This document shows, in pieces, positions 1-8,167 of a stretch of DNA of 64,000 nucleotides (its first letter is position 1; each line of letters starts with the position of its first letter). Location of the stretch: the NCBI RefSeq assembly GCF_013415905.1, contig NZ_CP058909.1:4340001-4404000 (forward strand), given 5' to 3'. The notes beneath the pieces are model-generated. The model searched no databases, was not told the DNA's origin, and saw only the letters and a list, made by a program, of their open reading frames with translations. Made by a program: the position numbers and the translations under genes. This DNA comes from Halosimplex pelagicum. Lineage in GTDB: Archaea; Halobacteriota; Halobacteria; Halobacteriales; Haloarculaceae.

Positions 1-107
1 GCGGGCGTCGGGCGACGCGTCCGCCGCCGGGCGGCTCCGCCGAGCCCCGCCAGCCCCGCGACCGACGCGGCGGACCCGGCGAGGACGGCTCGACGGGACG
101 GCGCCAC
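1..107 (-). CDS. Tat-exported protein, N-terminal fragment
   Basis: Only the first 35 codons are in the window. A GTG start at 105-107 is preceded on the minus strand by a strong Shine-Dalgarno-like GGGAGGAGC. The predicted start reads as a twin-arginine signal: SRRAVLAGSAASVAG followed by a small-residue stretch (LAGLGGAA). No lipobox cysteine is visible in the part present. It lies 27 bases after the leucyl-tRNA synthetase stop on the same strand, so it may be co-transcribed. Function cannot be judged from the fragment, and the reading frame is inferred from the signal peptide and ribosome site only. Confidence 0.5.
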   Translation of the reverse strand, partial: MAPSRRAVLAGSAASVAGLAGLGGAARRRTRRPTP

Positions 108-134
108 GGTCAGTCGCTCCTCCCGGAAAGCATC

Positions 135-2804
135 TCAGTCGATGTGGATCGCGGGTTTGGCGGGCTCGGCCTTCCCGGCGAGGTCGTCGCCGGGGCTCGC
201 GCGGCGGACCTCGATATCGGCGCCGAACTCGTCGGCGAACAGCCAGCCCGCGGCCTCCAGCACGGCCAGCTCGCGCTCGGCGTCGAGGACGGGTTCGAGC
301 GCGCCGGCCCGACCGGCGAGGTCGCCCAGGTACTCGGCGGCGCGGTCGCCGCCCGCGCCGATAGCGTCGTCGTCCAGCGCCGAGCCGACGACCGCGTCGC
401 CTGGGTCTGCCTGCCGGACGTGCTCGTAGGCGCGGTACTTCCAGTCCTCCGCGACGACGATCTCGATGGTTCCGGGGTCGTCGATGTCGACGACCTCCGT
501 GATGTCGCGCACGTCGTCGAGCGTCCGGTCCACGAGGCGGCGCTCCAGCTCGTAGTCGTCGATCGCCTCCTCGACGGTCGGCCACTCCGCCTCGACGACC
601 ATCCCCCCCGTATCGAGCAGGTTCCACATCTCCTCGCCGAGGTAGGGGGCCATCGGCGCGACGAACCGCGTCAACGCGGCCAGTCCGCGCTCGTAGGTCG
701 CCTCGTCGACCGGGCCGTACTCGGCGTAGCGCCGGAGGAGGCGGGCGAAGCGCTGGGTCTCGCTGACGACCCGGTGGAAGCGGAACCGCTCGTACTCCTC
801 GGCGACGGCCGTGACCGTCCGGTCGATCTCGCGTTCGAGGTAGTCGTCCTGCGGCGCGGCCTCCTCGCGGGTCGCCACGTCGTCGCGGTCCGCGACCATC
901 GCGTAGAGGCGCTGCTGGAAGTCGTACACGTCGCCGACCGATTTGACGGTCCACTCGAAGTCCTGTGCCGGATGGGCCGCCGACAGCAGGAACAGGCGGG
1001 TGGTCTCGGCGCCGTACTCGTGCGGTGCGATGGCGTTGCCCTTCGAGGAGGACATCTTCTCGCCGTCGTACAGCACCGTGCCCTGGTTGATCAGCCGCTC
1101 GACGGGCTCGCGCGTGTCGAGCAGGCCCAGGTCGGCCAGCGCACGGGTGAAGAATCGGATGTACAGCAGGTGGAGGATGGCGTGTTCCTCGCCGCCGACG
1201 TACACGTCGACGGGGAGCCAGTCGTTCGCGCGGTCGGTGTCGAAGGGGGCCGAGTCCAGATCCGGCGACGTGTAGCGCAGGAAGTACCACGAGGAGTCGA
1301 CGAAGGTGTCCATCGTGTCCGTCTCGCGCTCGGCGGGACCGCCGCAGTCGGGGCACTCGACGGCCTTCCACTCCTCGCTCTCTTCGAGGGGGTTGCCGGC
1401 GGTGCGGACGTACGGCGGGAGTTCCACGGGCAGGTCCTCGTCGGGGACCGGGACCCGGCCGCAGTCGTCGCAGTGGATCATCGGGATCGGGGTGCCCCAG
1501 TAGCGTTGGCGGGAGATGAGCCAGTCGCGCAGGCGGTACTCGACGGCCGACTCGACGCCGTCGGCGCCCAGCAGGCGCTCCCGGGCGGCGGAACTCGCCA
1601 GCCCGTCGTACTCGCCGCTGTTCGCCAGCATCCCGTCGTCGGTGTAGGGCGCGCCGGGCAGGTCCGTCCCGCTACCGTCGACCGGTTCGACGACCTGCTC
1701 GACGGGCAGATCGTGAGCGTCGGCGAAGGCGTGGTCGCGCTCGTTGTGCGCGGGAACGCCCATCACGGCGCCCGTGCCCACGTCGTCGAGGACGTAGGCG
1801 GCGACGTAGACGGGGAGGTCCTCCCCGGTTATCGGGTGCCTGGCGGTCAGGTCGGTCTCGACGCCGGAGGTGCCGCCGGCGTCGGCGCCCGCGCTGGTCA
1901 CGTCGTCGACGTACTCGGCCACGTCGTCGTCGCGCTCCGCGAGCGCCGCCGCGAGGTCGTGGCCCGGCGAGAGCGCGACGTAGGTGGCGCCGTGGACCGT
2001 GTCGAGGCGGGTGGTGAACACGTCGACCGATTCGTCGGTTTCGGCCCCTGATACGTCGAAGGAGACGTGCGCGCCCTCCTGGCGGCCGATCCAGTTGCGC
2101 TGGATGTCGCGGACGCTCTCGGGCCACCCCGCCAGGTCGTCGAGGCCGGCGTCGAGTTCCTCGGCGTAGTCGGTGATCGTGAAGAACCACTGGTCGAGTT
2201 CGCGGCGCTCGACCGGCGTCTCGCAGCGCCAGCAGACCCCTGCCGCGTGGGCGTGGTCGACCGCGCTGGCTTCGGCCTCGGCGTCGTCCGGTCGCTCGAC
2301 CTGCGCGTCCGCGAGGACGGTCTCGCAGTCGGGACACCAGTTGACGCGGGCGCCGGTGTACTCGACGAGGTCCTCCTCGTGGAACCGCTTGAAGAGGTAC
2401 TGGTTCCAGCGGTAGTACTCGGGGTCGCAGGTGGTGACCTCCCGCGACCAGTCGTAGCCGAAGCCCATCGTCTCCAGCTCCTCGCGCATCTGGTCGATAC
2501 ACGAGCGGGTCCACGACTCGGGGTCGGTGTCGCGCTCGTAGGCGGCGTTCTCGGCGGGGAGGCCGAAGGCATCCCAGCCCATCGGCTGGAGCACCTCGTC
2601 GCCCCGGAGCGAGCGGTAGCGGGCGTACGCGTCGGTGATCGCGTAGTTGCGGACGTGGCCCATGTGGAGCGTGCCGGAGGTGTAGGGGAACATCCCGAGG
2701 ACGTACGTCGGGTCGGCGGCGTCGTCGGGCACCTCGTAGACTCCTTCGGCGTCCCACACGTACTGCCAGTACTCCTGCACTCTGGCGTGGTTGTACCGAG
2801 TCAT
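135..2804 (-). CDS. leuS: Leucyl-tRNA synthetase
   Basis: Class I aminoacyl-tRNA synthetase that charges tRNA-Leu in the cytoplasm. The N-terminal catalytic core carries the HIGH-type motif as HMGH (within SGTLHMGHVRNY, about residues 43-54) and the KMSKS-type motif as KMSSS (583-587). Between them lie the CP1 editing domain, with TTRLDTVHGAT and the editing Asp in GVPAHNERDHAF, and two CxxC zinc pairs. The 889-residue length fits the family. The core motifs (MGWDAFGLPAENAA) look bacterial, but the C-terminus ends KAEPAKPAIHID, like the archaeal tRNA-binding tail. Such chimeric LeuRS enzymes are known from haloarchaea. A tRNA-Leu(CAA) gene lies far downstream in this window. Confidence 0.97.
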   Translation of the reverse strand: MTRYNHARVQEYWQYVWDAEGVYEVPDDAADPTYVLGMFPYTSGTLHMGHVRNYAITDAYARYRSLRGDEVLQPMGWDAFGLPAENAAYERDTDPESWTRSCIDQMREELETMGFGYDWSREVTTCDPEYYRWNQYLFKRFHEEDLVEYTGARVNWCPDCETVLADAQVERPDDAEAEASAVDHAHAAGVCWRCETPVERRELDQWFFTITDYAEELDAGLDDLAGWPESVRDIQRNWIGRQEGAHVSFDVSGAETDESVDVFTTRLDTVHGATYVALSPGHDLAAALAERDDDVAEYVDDVTSAGADAGGTSGVETDLTARHPITGEDLPVYVAAYVLDDVGTGAVMGVPAHNERDHAFADAHDLPVEQVVEPVDGSGTDLPGAPYTDDGMLANSGEYDGLASSAARERLLGADGVESAVEYRLRDWLISRQRYWGTPIPMIHCDDCGRVPVPDEDLPVELPPYVRTAGNPLEESEEWKAVECPDCGGPAERETDTMDTFVDSSWYFLRYTSPDLDSAPFDTDRANDWLPVDVYVGGEEHAILHLLYIRFFTRALADLGLLDTREPVERLINQGTVLYDGEKMSSSKGNAIAPHEYGAETTRLFLLSAAHPAQDFEWTVKSVGDVYDFQQRLYAMVADRDDVATREEAAPQDDYLEREIDRTVTAVAEEYERFRFHRVVSETQRFARLLRRYAEYGPVDEATYERGLAALTRFVAPMAPYLGEEMWNLLDTGGMVVEAEWPTVEEAIDDYELERRLVDRTLDDVRDITEVVDIDDPGTIEIVVAEDWKYRAYEHVRQADPGDAVVGSALDDDAIGAGGDRAAEYLGDLAGRAGALEPVLDAERELAVLEAAGWLFADEFGADIEVRRASPGDDLAGKAEPAKPAIHID

Positions 2805-2924
2805 CGACTGTTGGCGGACCTGCGTCCGCCGCCGTAATCACTGTTCCCCACACGACGCGGGTTCCCGGGGTCGCTCGAACGCCCTCGCCGGCACCCACAT
2901 CCGTCTCCGACCCCAGGGTCCGGT

Positions 2925-4145
2925 ATGGCGATCGATACCACGGTCCTCGTGATCGGCGGCGGGGCGACCGGCGCCGGAGTCGCCCGGGACCTCGCGCTGC
3001 GCGGCTGCGACGTGACGCTCGTCGACCGCGGCGGCCTCGCCGACGGGACCAGCGGCCGCTCGCACGGACTGCTCCACAGCGGCGCGCGCTACGCCGAGGC
3101 CGACGAGGCCGGCGCCGAGGAGTGCATCGCCGAGAACCGGACGCTCCGGGACATCGCGGGCGCGGCCGTCGCGGACACCGGCGGGCTGTTCGTCCAGCTC
3201 GCGGACGACGACCCGGAGTACTTCGACGCCAAGCGCGACGCATGCGAGGCGTGCGGGATCCCCGTCGAGGCGCTCGACGGCGACGAGGCGCGGGCCGCCG
3301 TGCCCGACCTCGCCGAGGATGTCGAACGCGCGATGCGCGTCCCGGACGCCGTCGTCTCGCCGTCGCGGCTCGTCGCCGCGAACGCCCGGGACGCGGCCGA
3401 CCACGGAGCCGGAGTCCACTACGGCTCGCCCGTCGAAGGGGTCCGCGTCGACGACGGCGCGGTGGCCGGTGTCGCGGTCGGCGGCGCGCTCGACGAGACG
3501 ATCAGTCCGGATATCGTCGTCAACGCGACGGGCGCGTGGGCCGGCGAACTCGCGGCGATGGCCGGTGCGAGCGTCGAGATGCGGCCGACCCGCGGGCTGA
3601 TGGTGTCGGTCGAGTACTCGACGCTCGGGACGGTCCTCAACCGGTGTCGCGACCCGGGCGACGGCGACATCGTCGTGCCCCACGAGCGCGAGGCGGTGCT
3701 CGGAACCACGAGCGTCGCGGTCGACGACCCCGACGAGTACGAACGGGCCGACTGGGAGCGCGAGCGCGTCCGCGAGGAGTGCGCGGCGATGTGCCCGCCG
3801 CTGGCCGACGCCGCCCGCGTCCGCGAGTGGTGGGGCGTCCGCCCGCTGTACGAGCCCGACGAGGCCGACCGCGGCGGCCGGGGCATCTCGCGCGGGTTCT
3901 TCCTGCTCGACGGCGCCGGCGAGGGCGTCGGGAACTTCCTGTCGGTCGTCGGCGGGAAGTTGACCACCTACCGGCTGATGGCCGAGGCGACCGCCGACGC
4001 GGTCTGCGAGCGACTCGGCGTCGACGAGCCCTGCCGCACCGCGGAGACGCCGCTGCCGAGTGCCGACGACCCCGAGGCGCTCGACCGGTTCGTCGCCGAC
4101 ATCGGCGGGCCGGGCCCCTCCGACAGCGACACTGCCGGTCGGTGA
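2925..4145 (+). CDS. FAD-dependent glycerol-3-phosphate dehydrogenase-like oxidoreductase, short form
   Basis: DAO/GlpA-type flavoprotein of 406 residues. The N-terminus has the dinucleotide-binding GGGATGAGVARDLALRG (about 11-27), then the FAD-contact motif TSGRSHGLLHSGARYA typical of GlpA/GlpD, and near the C-terminus GKLTTYRLMAEA. The closest family function is oxidation of sn-glycerol-3-phosphate to dihydroxyacetone phosphate. Haloarchaeal GlpA proteins normally continue with a cysteine-rich BFD-like [2Fe-2S] domain and sit beside glpB, glpC and glycerol kinase. Here the protein ends in an acidic tail and none of those partners is present. It may therefore act on another hydroxy-acid substrate or be an orphan paralogue. 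It is divergent from leuS across a 120-base gap. Confidence 0.8.
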   Translation: MAIDTTVLVIGGGATGAGVARDLALRGCDVTLVDRGGLADGTSGRSHGLLHSGARYAEADEAGAEECIAENRTLRDIAGAAVADTGGLFVQLADDDPEYFDAKRDACEACGIPVEALDGDEARAAVPDLAEDVERAMRVPDAVVSPSRLVAANARDAADHGAGVHYGSPVEGVRVDDGAVAGVAVGGALDETISPDIVVNATGAWAGELAAMAGASVEMRPTRGLMVSVEYSTLGTVLNRCRDPGDGDIVVPHEREAVLGTTSVAVDDPDEYERADWERERVREECAAMCPPLADAARVREWWGVRPLYEPDEADRGGRGISRGFFLLDGAGEGVGNFLSVVGGKLTTYRLMAEATADAVCERLGVDEPCRTAETPLPSADDPEALDRFVADIGGPGPSDSDTAGR

Positions 4146-4216
4146 CGGGACGGCGTCGGTCGGTGACCGCGCGCCGCGAGCCGGTGTCCGAGCGCCGCCG
4201 GTTCGCTCCTCGCAGT

Positions 4217-4525
4217 TCAGTCCTCGTCCTCGAACCAGCGCGCGGTCGAAGCGAGGTACTCGTCGCGGGGGTGCCCGGGTTCGAAGTTCGGCCGGAAGTA
4301 CTCCCGGACCCGCTCGGCGCCGAACGCCGCGAGTCCGCCGACAGAAGCCAGGAAGAGCCAGCCGCCGACCGAGCCCGTGACTGCCGCGACCAGGTCCGCG
4401 TCGTAGTACGCGGCCATCACGGCCAGCCCGGCGCCGAACAGTACCGTGTAGACCACCGCGGCCATGACGAGCCACGGGCTGTTCGCTCGCAACCGCCGTC
4501 GAAAGCGCGTCCCCGCACGACCCAT
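4217..4525 (-). CDS. Small membrane protein, unknown function
   Basis: Predicted 102-residue protein. A basic N-terminus (MGRAGTRFRRRLRANS) is followed by two hydrophobic segments, roughly residues 17-39 and 44-66, and an acidic, aromatic C-terminal tail (ending RWFEDED). The positive-inside rule suggests both termini face the cytoplasm. The ATG at 4523-4525 was chosen over upstream codons because the extra 46 residues would be hydrophilic and atypical, and a T-rich element (CTTTTTC) lies about 25-35 bases upstream on this strand. I do not recognise the family. It is convergent with the preceding flavoprotein gene. Confidence 0.7.
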   Translation of the reverse strand: MGRAGTRFRRRLRANSPWLVMAAVVYTVLFGAGLAVMAAYYDADLVAAVTGSVGGWLFLASVGGLAAFGAERVREYFRPNFEPGHPRDEYLASTARWFEDED

Positions 4526-4769
4526 ATTCGAGGCTTGAAGCACGTCCGAAAAAGCCTTTCTCTCCCGTGGTTCGCGTTCCCAGACCCCGCGGGACGGCTC
4601 CCGGTCGGGACCGCCCGTTCGCCGGTGACAGCTGACAGATAGGTCGGTGCTACCTGGACCCACACGAGGTGGCGGGCGCTGGCGGCGGGGCGGCGCGAAC
4701 CCCCGGACCCGTTCGGGCGAACAGTAGGCGAACTTTTTACTTGTGGAATGTTAAGGGGGTGTATCGGGA

Positions 4770-5816
4770 ATGTCACGGAACCAGACCGAACAGATGTTTC
4801 AGGACGACCTCGACTACTGTTACGACGCCGTCCAGGACGTATCGCGCACGTTCGCGCTGACGGTCGCGGAGCTCGACGAGCCGATGTCGCGCGACATCTG
4901 TGTCGGCTACCTCCTCTGTCGGATCGCGGACACCGTCGAGGACGCCGGGCACATCCCGCCGGCCGAGCAGCGCACGCTGCTGGACCTGTACAACCGAGTG
5001 CTCGACCCCGACGACGACGCGACGATCGCCGAGTTCCGGGCCGCCGTCGACGAGTGGATCCCCGAGAGCCCCAACGACGACTGGGAGGTCGTCGCGCAGT
5101 CGCCGCGGGTGTTCCGCGCGTTCGAAGGCCTCGACGAGGACTCCCGGGCGGCCATCCGACCGCCGGTGCGCGAACTCGTCAGCGGCATGGCGATGTTCGT
5201 CGAGCGCTACGCCGAACAGGGCGGACTCCGCCTGCAGACTTTCGGTGAACTGGAGGAGTACTGCTGGTACGCCGCCGGCACCGTCGGGACGCTCGTCACC
5301 GGCCTGCTCTCGCGCAACGTCGACGACTCCGTCAGCGAGACGCTCCAGAACAACGCCCGCTCGTTCGCGATGCTCCTCCAGCTGGTCAACGTCTCGAAGG
5401 ACGTGGCCACCGACTTCGAGGAGGAGAACAACGTCTACATCCCCCAGGAGCTGCTCGACGACCAGCAGCTCGACACCGAGGACATCCGGGACGGCGACAA
5501 CGGCGAGGAGTTCGTCCCCGTCATCCGCCGGGTCGTCGACCGCGCCGAGGGCTACCTCGACGGCGCCCAGACCTGGCTCGAAGCCATGCCGGAGATCCGC
5601 GGCAACACCCTCTCGGCGTGGGCCATCCCCTTCCTTCTGGCCGTCGGCACGCTGCGCGAACTGGAGGAGCGCCCCGAAGACGTGATCGAGGAGGGCGACG
5701 TGAAGGTCTCACGCTCGGAGGTGACGACGCTGTTCGCGATGTTCTCCGGCGAGGACGACCCGTCGGTCGCGGAGCTGCGCTCGAAGATACGCCAGCAGCC
5801 GCTCGACGAGTACTGA
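4770..5816 (+). CDS. Squalene/phytoene synthase family protein (probable squalene synthase)
   Basis: Trans-isoprenyl diphosphate synthase of the head-to-head type, 348 residues. The first aspartate-rich motif is RIADTVED (about residues 51-58), after the SRTFAL substrate-pocket signature. The second is VSKDVATDFEEE followed by NVYIPQEL (about 210-229), matching the paired Mg2+-diphosphate sites of the family. Squalene synthases condense two farnesyl diphosphates; phytoene synthases condense two geranylgeranyl diphosphates. The sequence around the second motif looks more like squalene synthase, but I cannot separate them firmly. The next gene on the same strand is a prenyl-reductase-type flavoprotein, which supports a lipid or quinone role. 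A TTTTTAC element lies about 35 bases before the start. Confidence 0.88.
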   Translation: MSRNQTEQMFQDDLDYCYDAVQDVSRTFALTVAELDEPMSRDICVGYLLCRIADTVEDAGHIPPAEQRTLLDLYNRVLDPDDDATIAEFRAAVDEWIPESPNDDWEVVAQSPRVFRAFEGLDEDSRAAIRPPVRELVSGMAMFVERYAEQGGLRLQTFGELEEYCWYAAGTVGTLVTGLLSRNVDDSVSETLQNNARSFAMLLQLVNVSKDVATDFEEENNVYIPQELLDDQQLDTEDIRDGDNGEEFVPVIRRVVDRAEGYLDGAQTWLEAMPEIRGNTLSAWAIPFLLAVGTLRELEERPEDVIEEGDVKVSRSEVTTLFAMFSGEDDPSVAELRSKIRQQPLDEY

Positions 5817-5931
5817 CTGGAGTCGGGGCGGTCCGGCGTCCGGTCTGGTTCTCGGGAGACGACACCGCCGCGAGCGGCCGCCCTCGGGCGACACCGGAAC
5901 GGATTAGTCGTACTGGCCGATAGCTCGGATC

Positions 5932-7137
5932 ATGTCGGCAGACGCTGACGTGGTGGTCGCCGGAGGTGGGCCGGCGGGGCTCCAGTTCGCCCGCGAGGTG
6001 ACCGCCCGCTCGGAGTACGACGTCGTCGTCCTGGAATCCAACGACGCCCTCTCGGACAACGACAAGTCCACTGGCGGCACTTTCCGCCAGGTGATCGACC
6101 GCTACGGGATCCCCGACGACGTGGTGATGGCCGAGAACGAAGACGTGGTGTTCGAGGCCCCCGGCGCGAGTTCGACGCTCGACATCCCGGGGTACGTCCT
6201 CGACTTCCCCGCGTTCGTCGAGTACCTCGGCGAGGACGCCGAGGCCCGCGGCGCAGAGATCCGGACCAGCGCGCGCGTGCAGGCGCCGATCCGCGAGGGC
6301 GGCCGCGTCGTCGGCGTCGAGTACACGTCCGGAGGCGAGCGCCGCGAGCTCCGGGCGGATCTGGTCGTCGACGCGACCGGCCCGCGGGCCGTGCTGGCCA
6401 AGCAACTCGGGATGTTCGACCCCGATTCCGCCCAGCACGGCGTCGGCAAGGAGTACGAGGTCGAGGGCCGCTACGACCTCGACTCGATGCTGTTCCGGTT
6501 CGACCACGACGACGCGCCGGGCGGGTACGCCTGGACGTTCCCCGCCGGCGAGGACGCGTTCAAGGCCGGGATCTGCTGGATCGACGACTTCTACGAGACT
6601 CACGCCCCGGCCGACGACGGCACCATGGACGACTACGTCGAGGACTGGCTCGCCGCCGACCCGCGCTGGGAGGCCGAGTCGATCCGGGCGGTCCACGCCG
6701 GCGACGCCGTCTCGAACAACTCCATCAACCAGCGCGCGACCGACGGCCTGGTCGCCGTCGGCGACGCCGTGTCGAGCATCAATCCGCTGTTCGGCGAGGG
6801 GATCCGCCCGGGCATGGAGTCGGCGGAGATGGCGGCGACCGTCGCGCTCGCGGCGCTCGACCGCGGCGAGACCTTCCGCGAGCGACTCGCCGTCTACGAG
6901 GACCGCTGGAACGACGAGAAGGGCCTCGACTGGCGGATCCAGCGGATCGTCTGCGAGCTGCTCTACGACTTCACGCCCGGCCAGCAGCGGCGGTTCGTCA
7001 CCAGCGCCGGTCGCCTGTCGGACGCGCAGGTCGACCGGCTCCAGCGCTACGAGCTGACCCTCCGTGACTACCTCGAGTTGTACCCCTTCGACGCGAGCGA
7101 CCTCTCGAAGGCCCGCGCGCTGGTCCGGCACGTCTGA
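5932..7137 (+). CDS. Geranylgeranyl reductase family FAD-dependent oxidoreductase
   Basis: A 401-residue flavoprotein of the digeranylgeranylglycerophospholipid reductase/GGR superfamily, which saturates prenyl chains of archaeal lipids or menaquinone. The N-terminal Rossmann motif is VVAGGGPAGLQFAREV (about 7-22). The second FAD-binding motif is VAVGDAVSSINPLFGEGI (about 280-297), followed by RPGMESAEMAA. The enzyme is presumably peripheral to the membrane. It follows the squalene/phytoene synthase by 115 bases in the same orientation, so one prenyl-lipid pathway may be served by both. Other FAD monooxygenase-like functions are possible because substrate specificity cannot be read from these motifs. 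Confidence 0.85.
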   Translation: MSADADVVVAGGGPAGLQFAREVTARSEYDVVVLESNDALSDNDKSTGGTFRQVIDRYGIPDDVVMAENEDVVFEAPGASSTLDIPGYVLDFPAFVEYLGEDAEARGAEIRTSARVQAPIREGGRVVGVEYTSGGERRELRADLVVDATGPRAVLAKQLGMFDPDSAQHGVGKEYEVEGRYDLDSMLFRFDHDDAPGGYAWTFPAGEDAFKAGICWIDDFYETHAPADDGTMDDYVEDWLAADPRWEAESIRAVHAGDAVSNNSINQRATDGLVAVGDAVSSINPLFGEGIRPGMESAEMAATVALAALDRGETFRERLAVYEDRWNDEKGLDWRIQRIVCELLYDFTPGQQRRFVTSAGRLSDAQVDRLQRYELTLRDYLELYPFDASDLSKARALVRHV

Positions 7138-7192
7138 CCGCGACGCCGTCGGGCGGCCGCGCGTGGGACGTGGTACCGCGAGACTCAGGTGA

Positions 7193-7198
7193 TTTAAA
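7193..7198 (+). promoter_or_regulatory. TATA-like box of the aIF1A gene
   Basis: TTTAAA lies 24-29 bases before the GTG start at 7222, the spacing expected for a leaderless haloarchaeal transcript. It supports the GTG over any downstream ATG. Confidence 0.7.
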
Positions 7199-7221
7199 CG
7201 TGTCGGGCTCGTACCCATCCT

Positions 7222-7512
7222 GTGAGCGAGAGCGACAACAGCGGGCGTCGGAACCTCCGAATGCCCTCGAACGACGAACTGTTCGCGGTGGTCACACAGC
7301 ACAACGGCGGGAACCACGTGCGCGTCCAGTGCGAGGACGGCGTCGACCGCATGGGTCGGATCCCCGGCCGCATGAAGTACCGGACCTGGATCAGCGAGGG
7401 CGACGTGGTCCTCGTCGAACCGTGGGACTGGCAGGACGAGAAGGCCAACATCGAGTGGCGCTACTCCGAGCAGGACGCCGAGCAGCTGCGCGACGAAGGC
7501 CACATCGACTGA
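7222..7512 (+). CDS. Translation initiation factor aIF-1A
   Basis: S1/OB-fold translation initiation factor of 96 residues that binds the ribosomal A-site region of the 30S subunit during initiation. The sequence has the family core: a basic N-terminal tail ([18 protein letters not shown]), the OB-fold strand [19 protein letters not shown], then [20 protein letters not shown] and an acidic C-terminal tail. Start is GTG, fixed by the TATA-like element 24 bases upstream. It stands alone downstream of the reductase gene, separated by 84 bases and its own promoter. Confidence 0.96.
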   Translation: MSESDNSGRRNLRMPSNDELFAVVTQHNGGNHVRVQCEDGVDRMGRIPGRMKYRTWISEGDVVLVEPWDWQDEKANIEWRYSEQDAEQLRDEGHID

Positions 7513-7810
7513 TTCTCTTCGAGTACGACCGCGCCGTAGCGGCGACCCCCTGTCGCGCCGTCGGCAGCCGCGGCCACGTCGGTGCCTTCGGTCTGTGAGA
7601 CGTTTCGGCCACGTCGGTAGCCTCCCGAGCGACCGGTAGCGACGCCGCCGTGCCGGCGAGGGACGGAGATCGGCGGCGAGCAGCGGCGAGCGGCGGCACT
7701 CAGATCGGGGGCGGTCGATACGGAGCGGGCACGCGTCCGGTTCGTATCCGCTCGGGTGCCGCAGCGACCTCGCAAACAACGTTATCCCCCCGGATAGAAT
7801 CCACGTGGGC

Positions 7811-8116
7811 ATGGAAGACGACTGCCGTACGATCGTGCTCTCGGTTCTCGAAACCGTCGCCGCCGCCGAACGGGTCGACCCCGTCGACCTCCCGCCCCTG
7901 TCCGAGACCCTCGATCCCGAGGCGCTGAACGGCCTGTTCGGACCGGTGTCGGGCGATCGGGCCCCGGTGACGGTCGCGTTCGAGTACTGCGGGTACGAGG
8001 TCACGGTCGACGGGTCGGGCGCCGTGACCGCCGAGCCGGCCGCGTCGCCGGCGAGCGCGGCCGCCACCGCGCCGCCGGCCGGTGCGGACGCGAGCGAGGA
8101 ACCGCTCGCCGATTGA
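7811..8116 (+). CDS. HalOD1 output domain protein
   Basis: Protein of 101 residues whose first two thirds match the halobacterial output domain 1: SVLETVAAAERVDPVDLPPL, the LDPEALNGLF helix, and the strand pair VTVAFEYCGYEVTVDGSG. The C-terminal third is an Ala/Pro-rich acidic tail without clear structure. HalOD1 proteins are common in haloarchaea and often found in signalling proteins, but the biochemical role is unknown. The ATG at 7811 is preferred over a GTG two codons earlier because a TTATCC element lies about 25-30 bases upstream. A second HalOD1-type protein lies at 53313-53579. Confidence 0.85.
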   Translation: MEDDCRTIVLSVLETVAAAERVDPVDLPPLSETLDPEALNGLFGPVSGDRAPVTVAFEYCGYEVTVDGSGAVTAEPAASPASAAATAPPAGADASEEPLAD

Positions 8117-8167
8117 GCGCCGCCGCGACGGCCGAGCGCCGCCGGCTTCCGCCCGGCGAGCGGCCGA

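Noticed and set aside
7513..7810. Duplicate CGGCCACGTCGGT in the gap before the HalOD1 gene
   Set aside because: Only 13 bases, one extra copy; likely chance in GC-rich DNA.
5521..8067. 848-codon open frame on the minus strand across the reductase and aIF1A genes
   Set aside because: It is antisense to well-supported genes, very Arg/Pro/Val-rich, and shows no family motif; long antisense frames are usual at this GC content.
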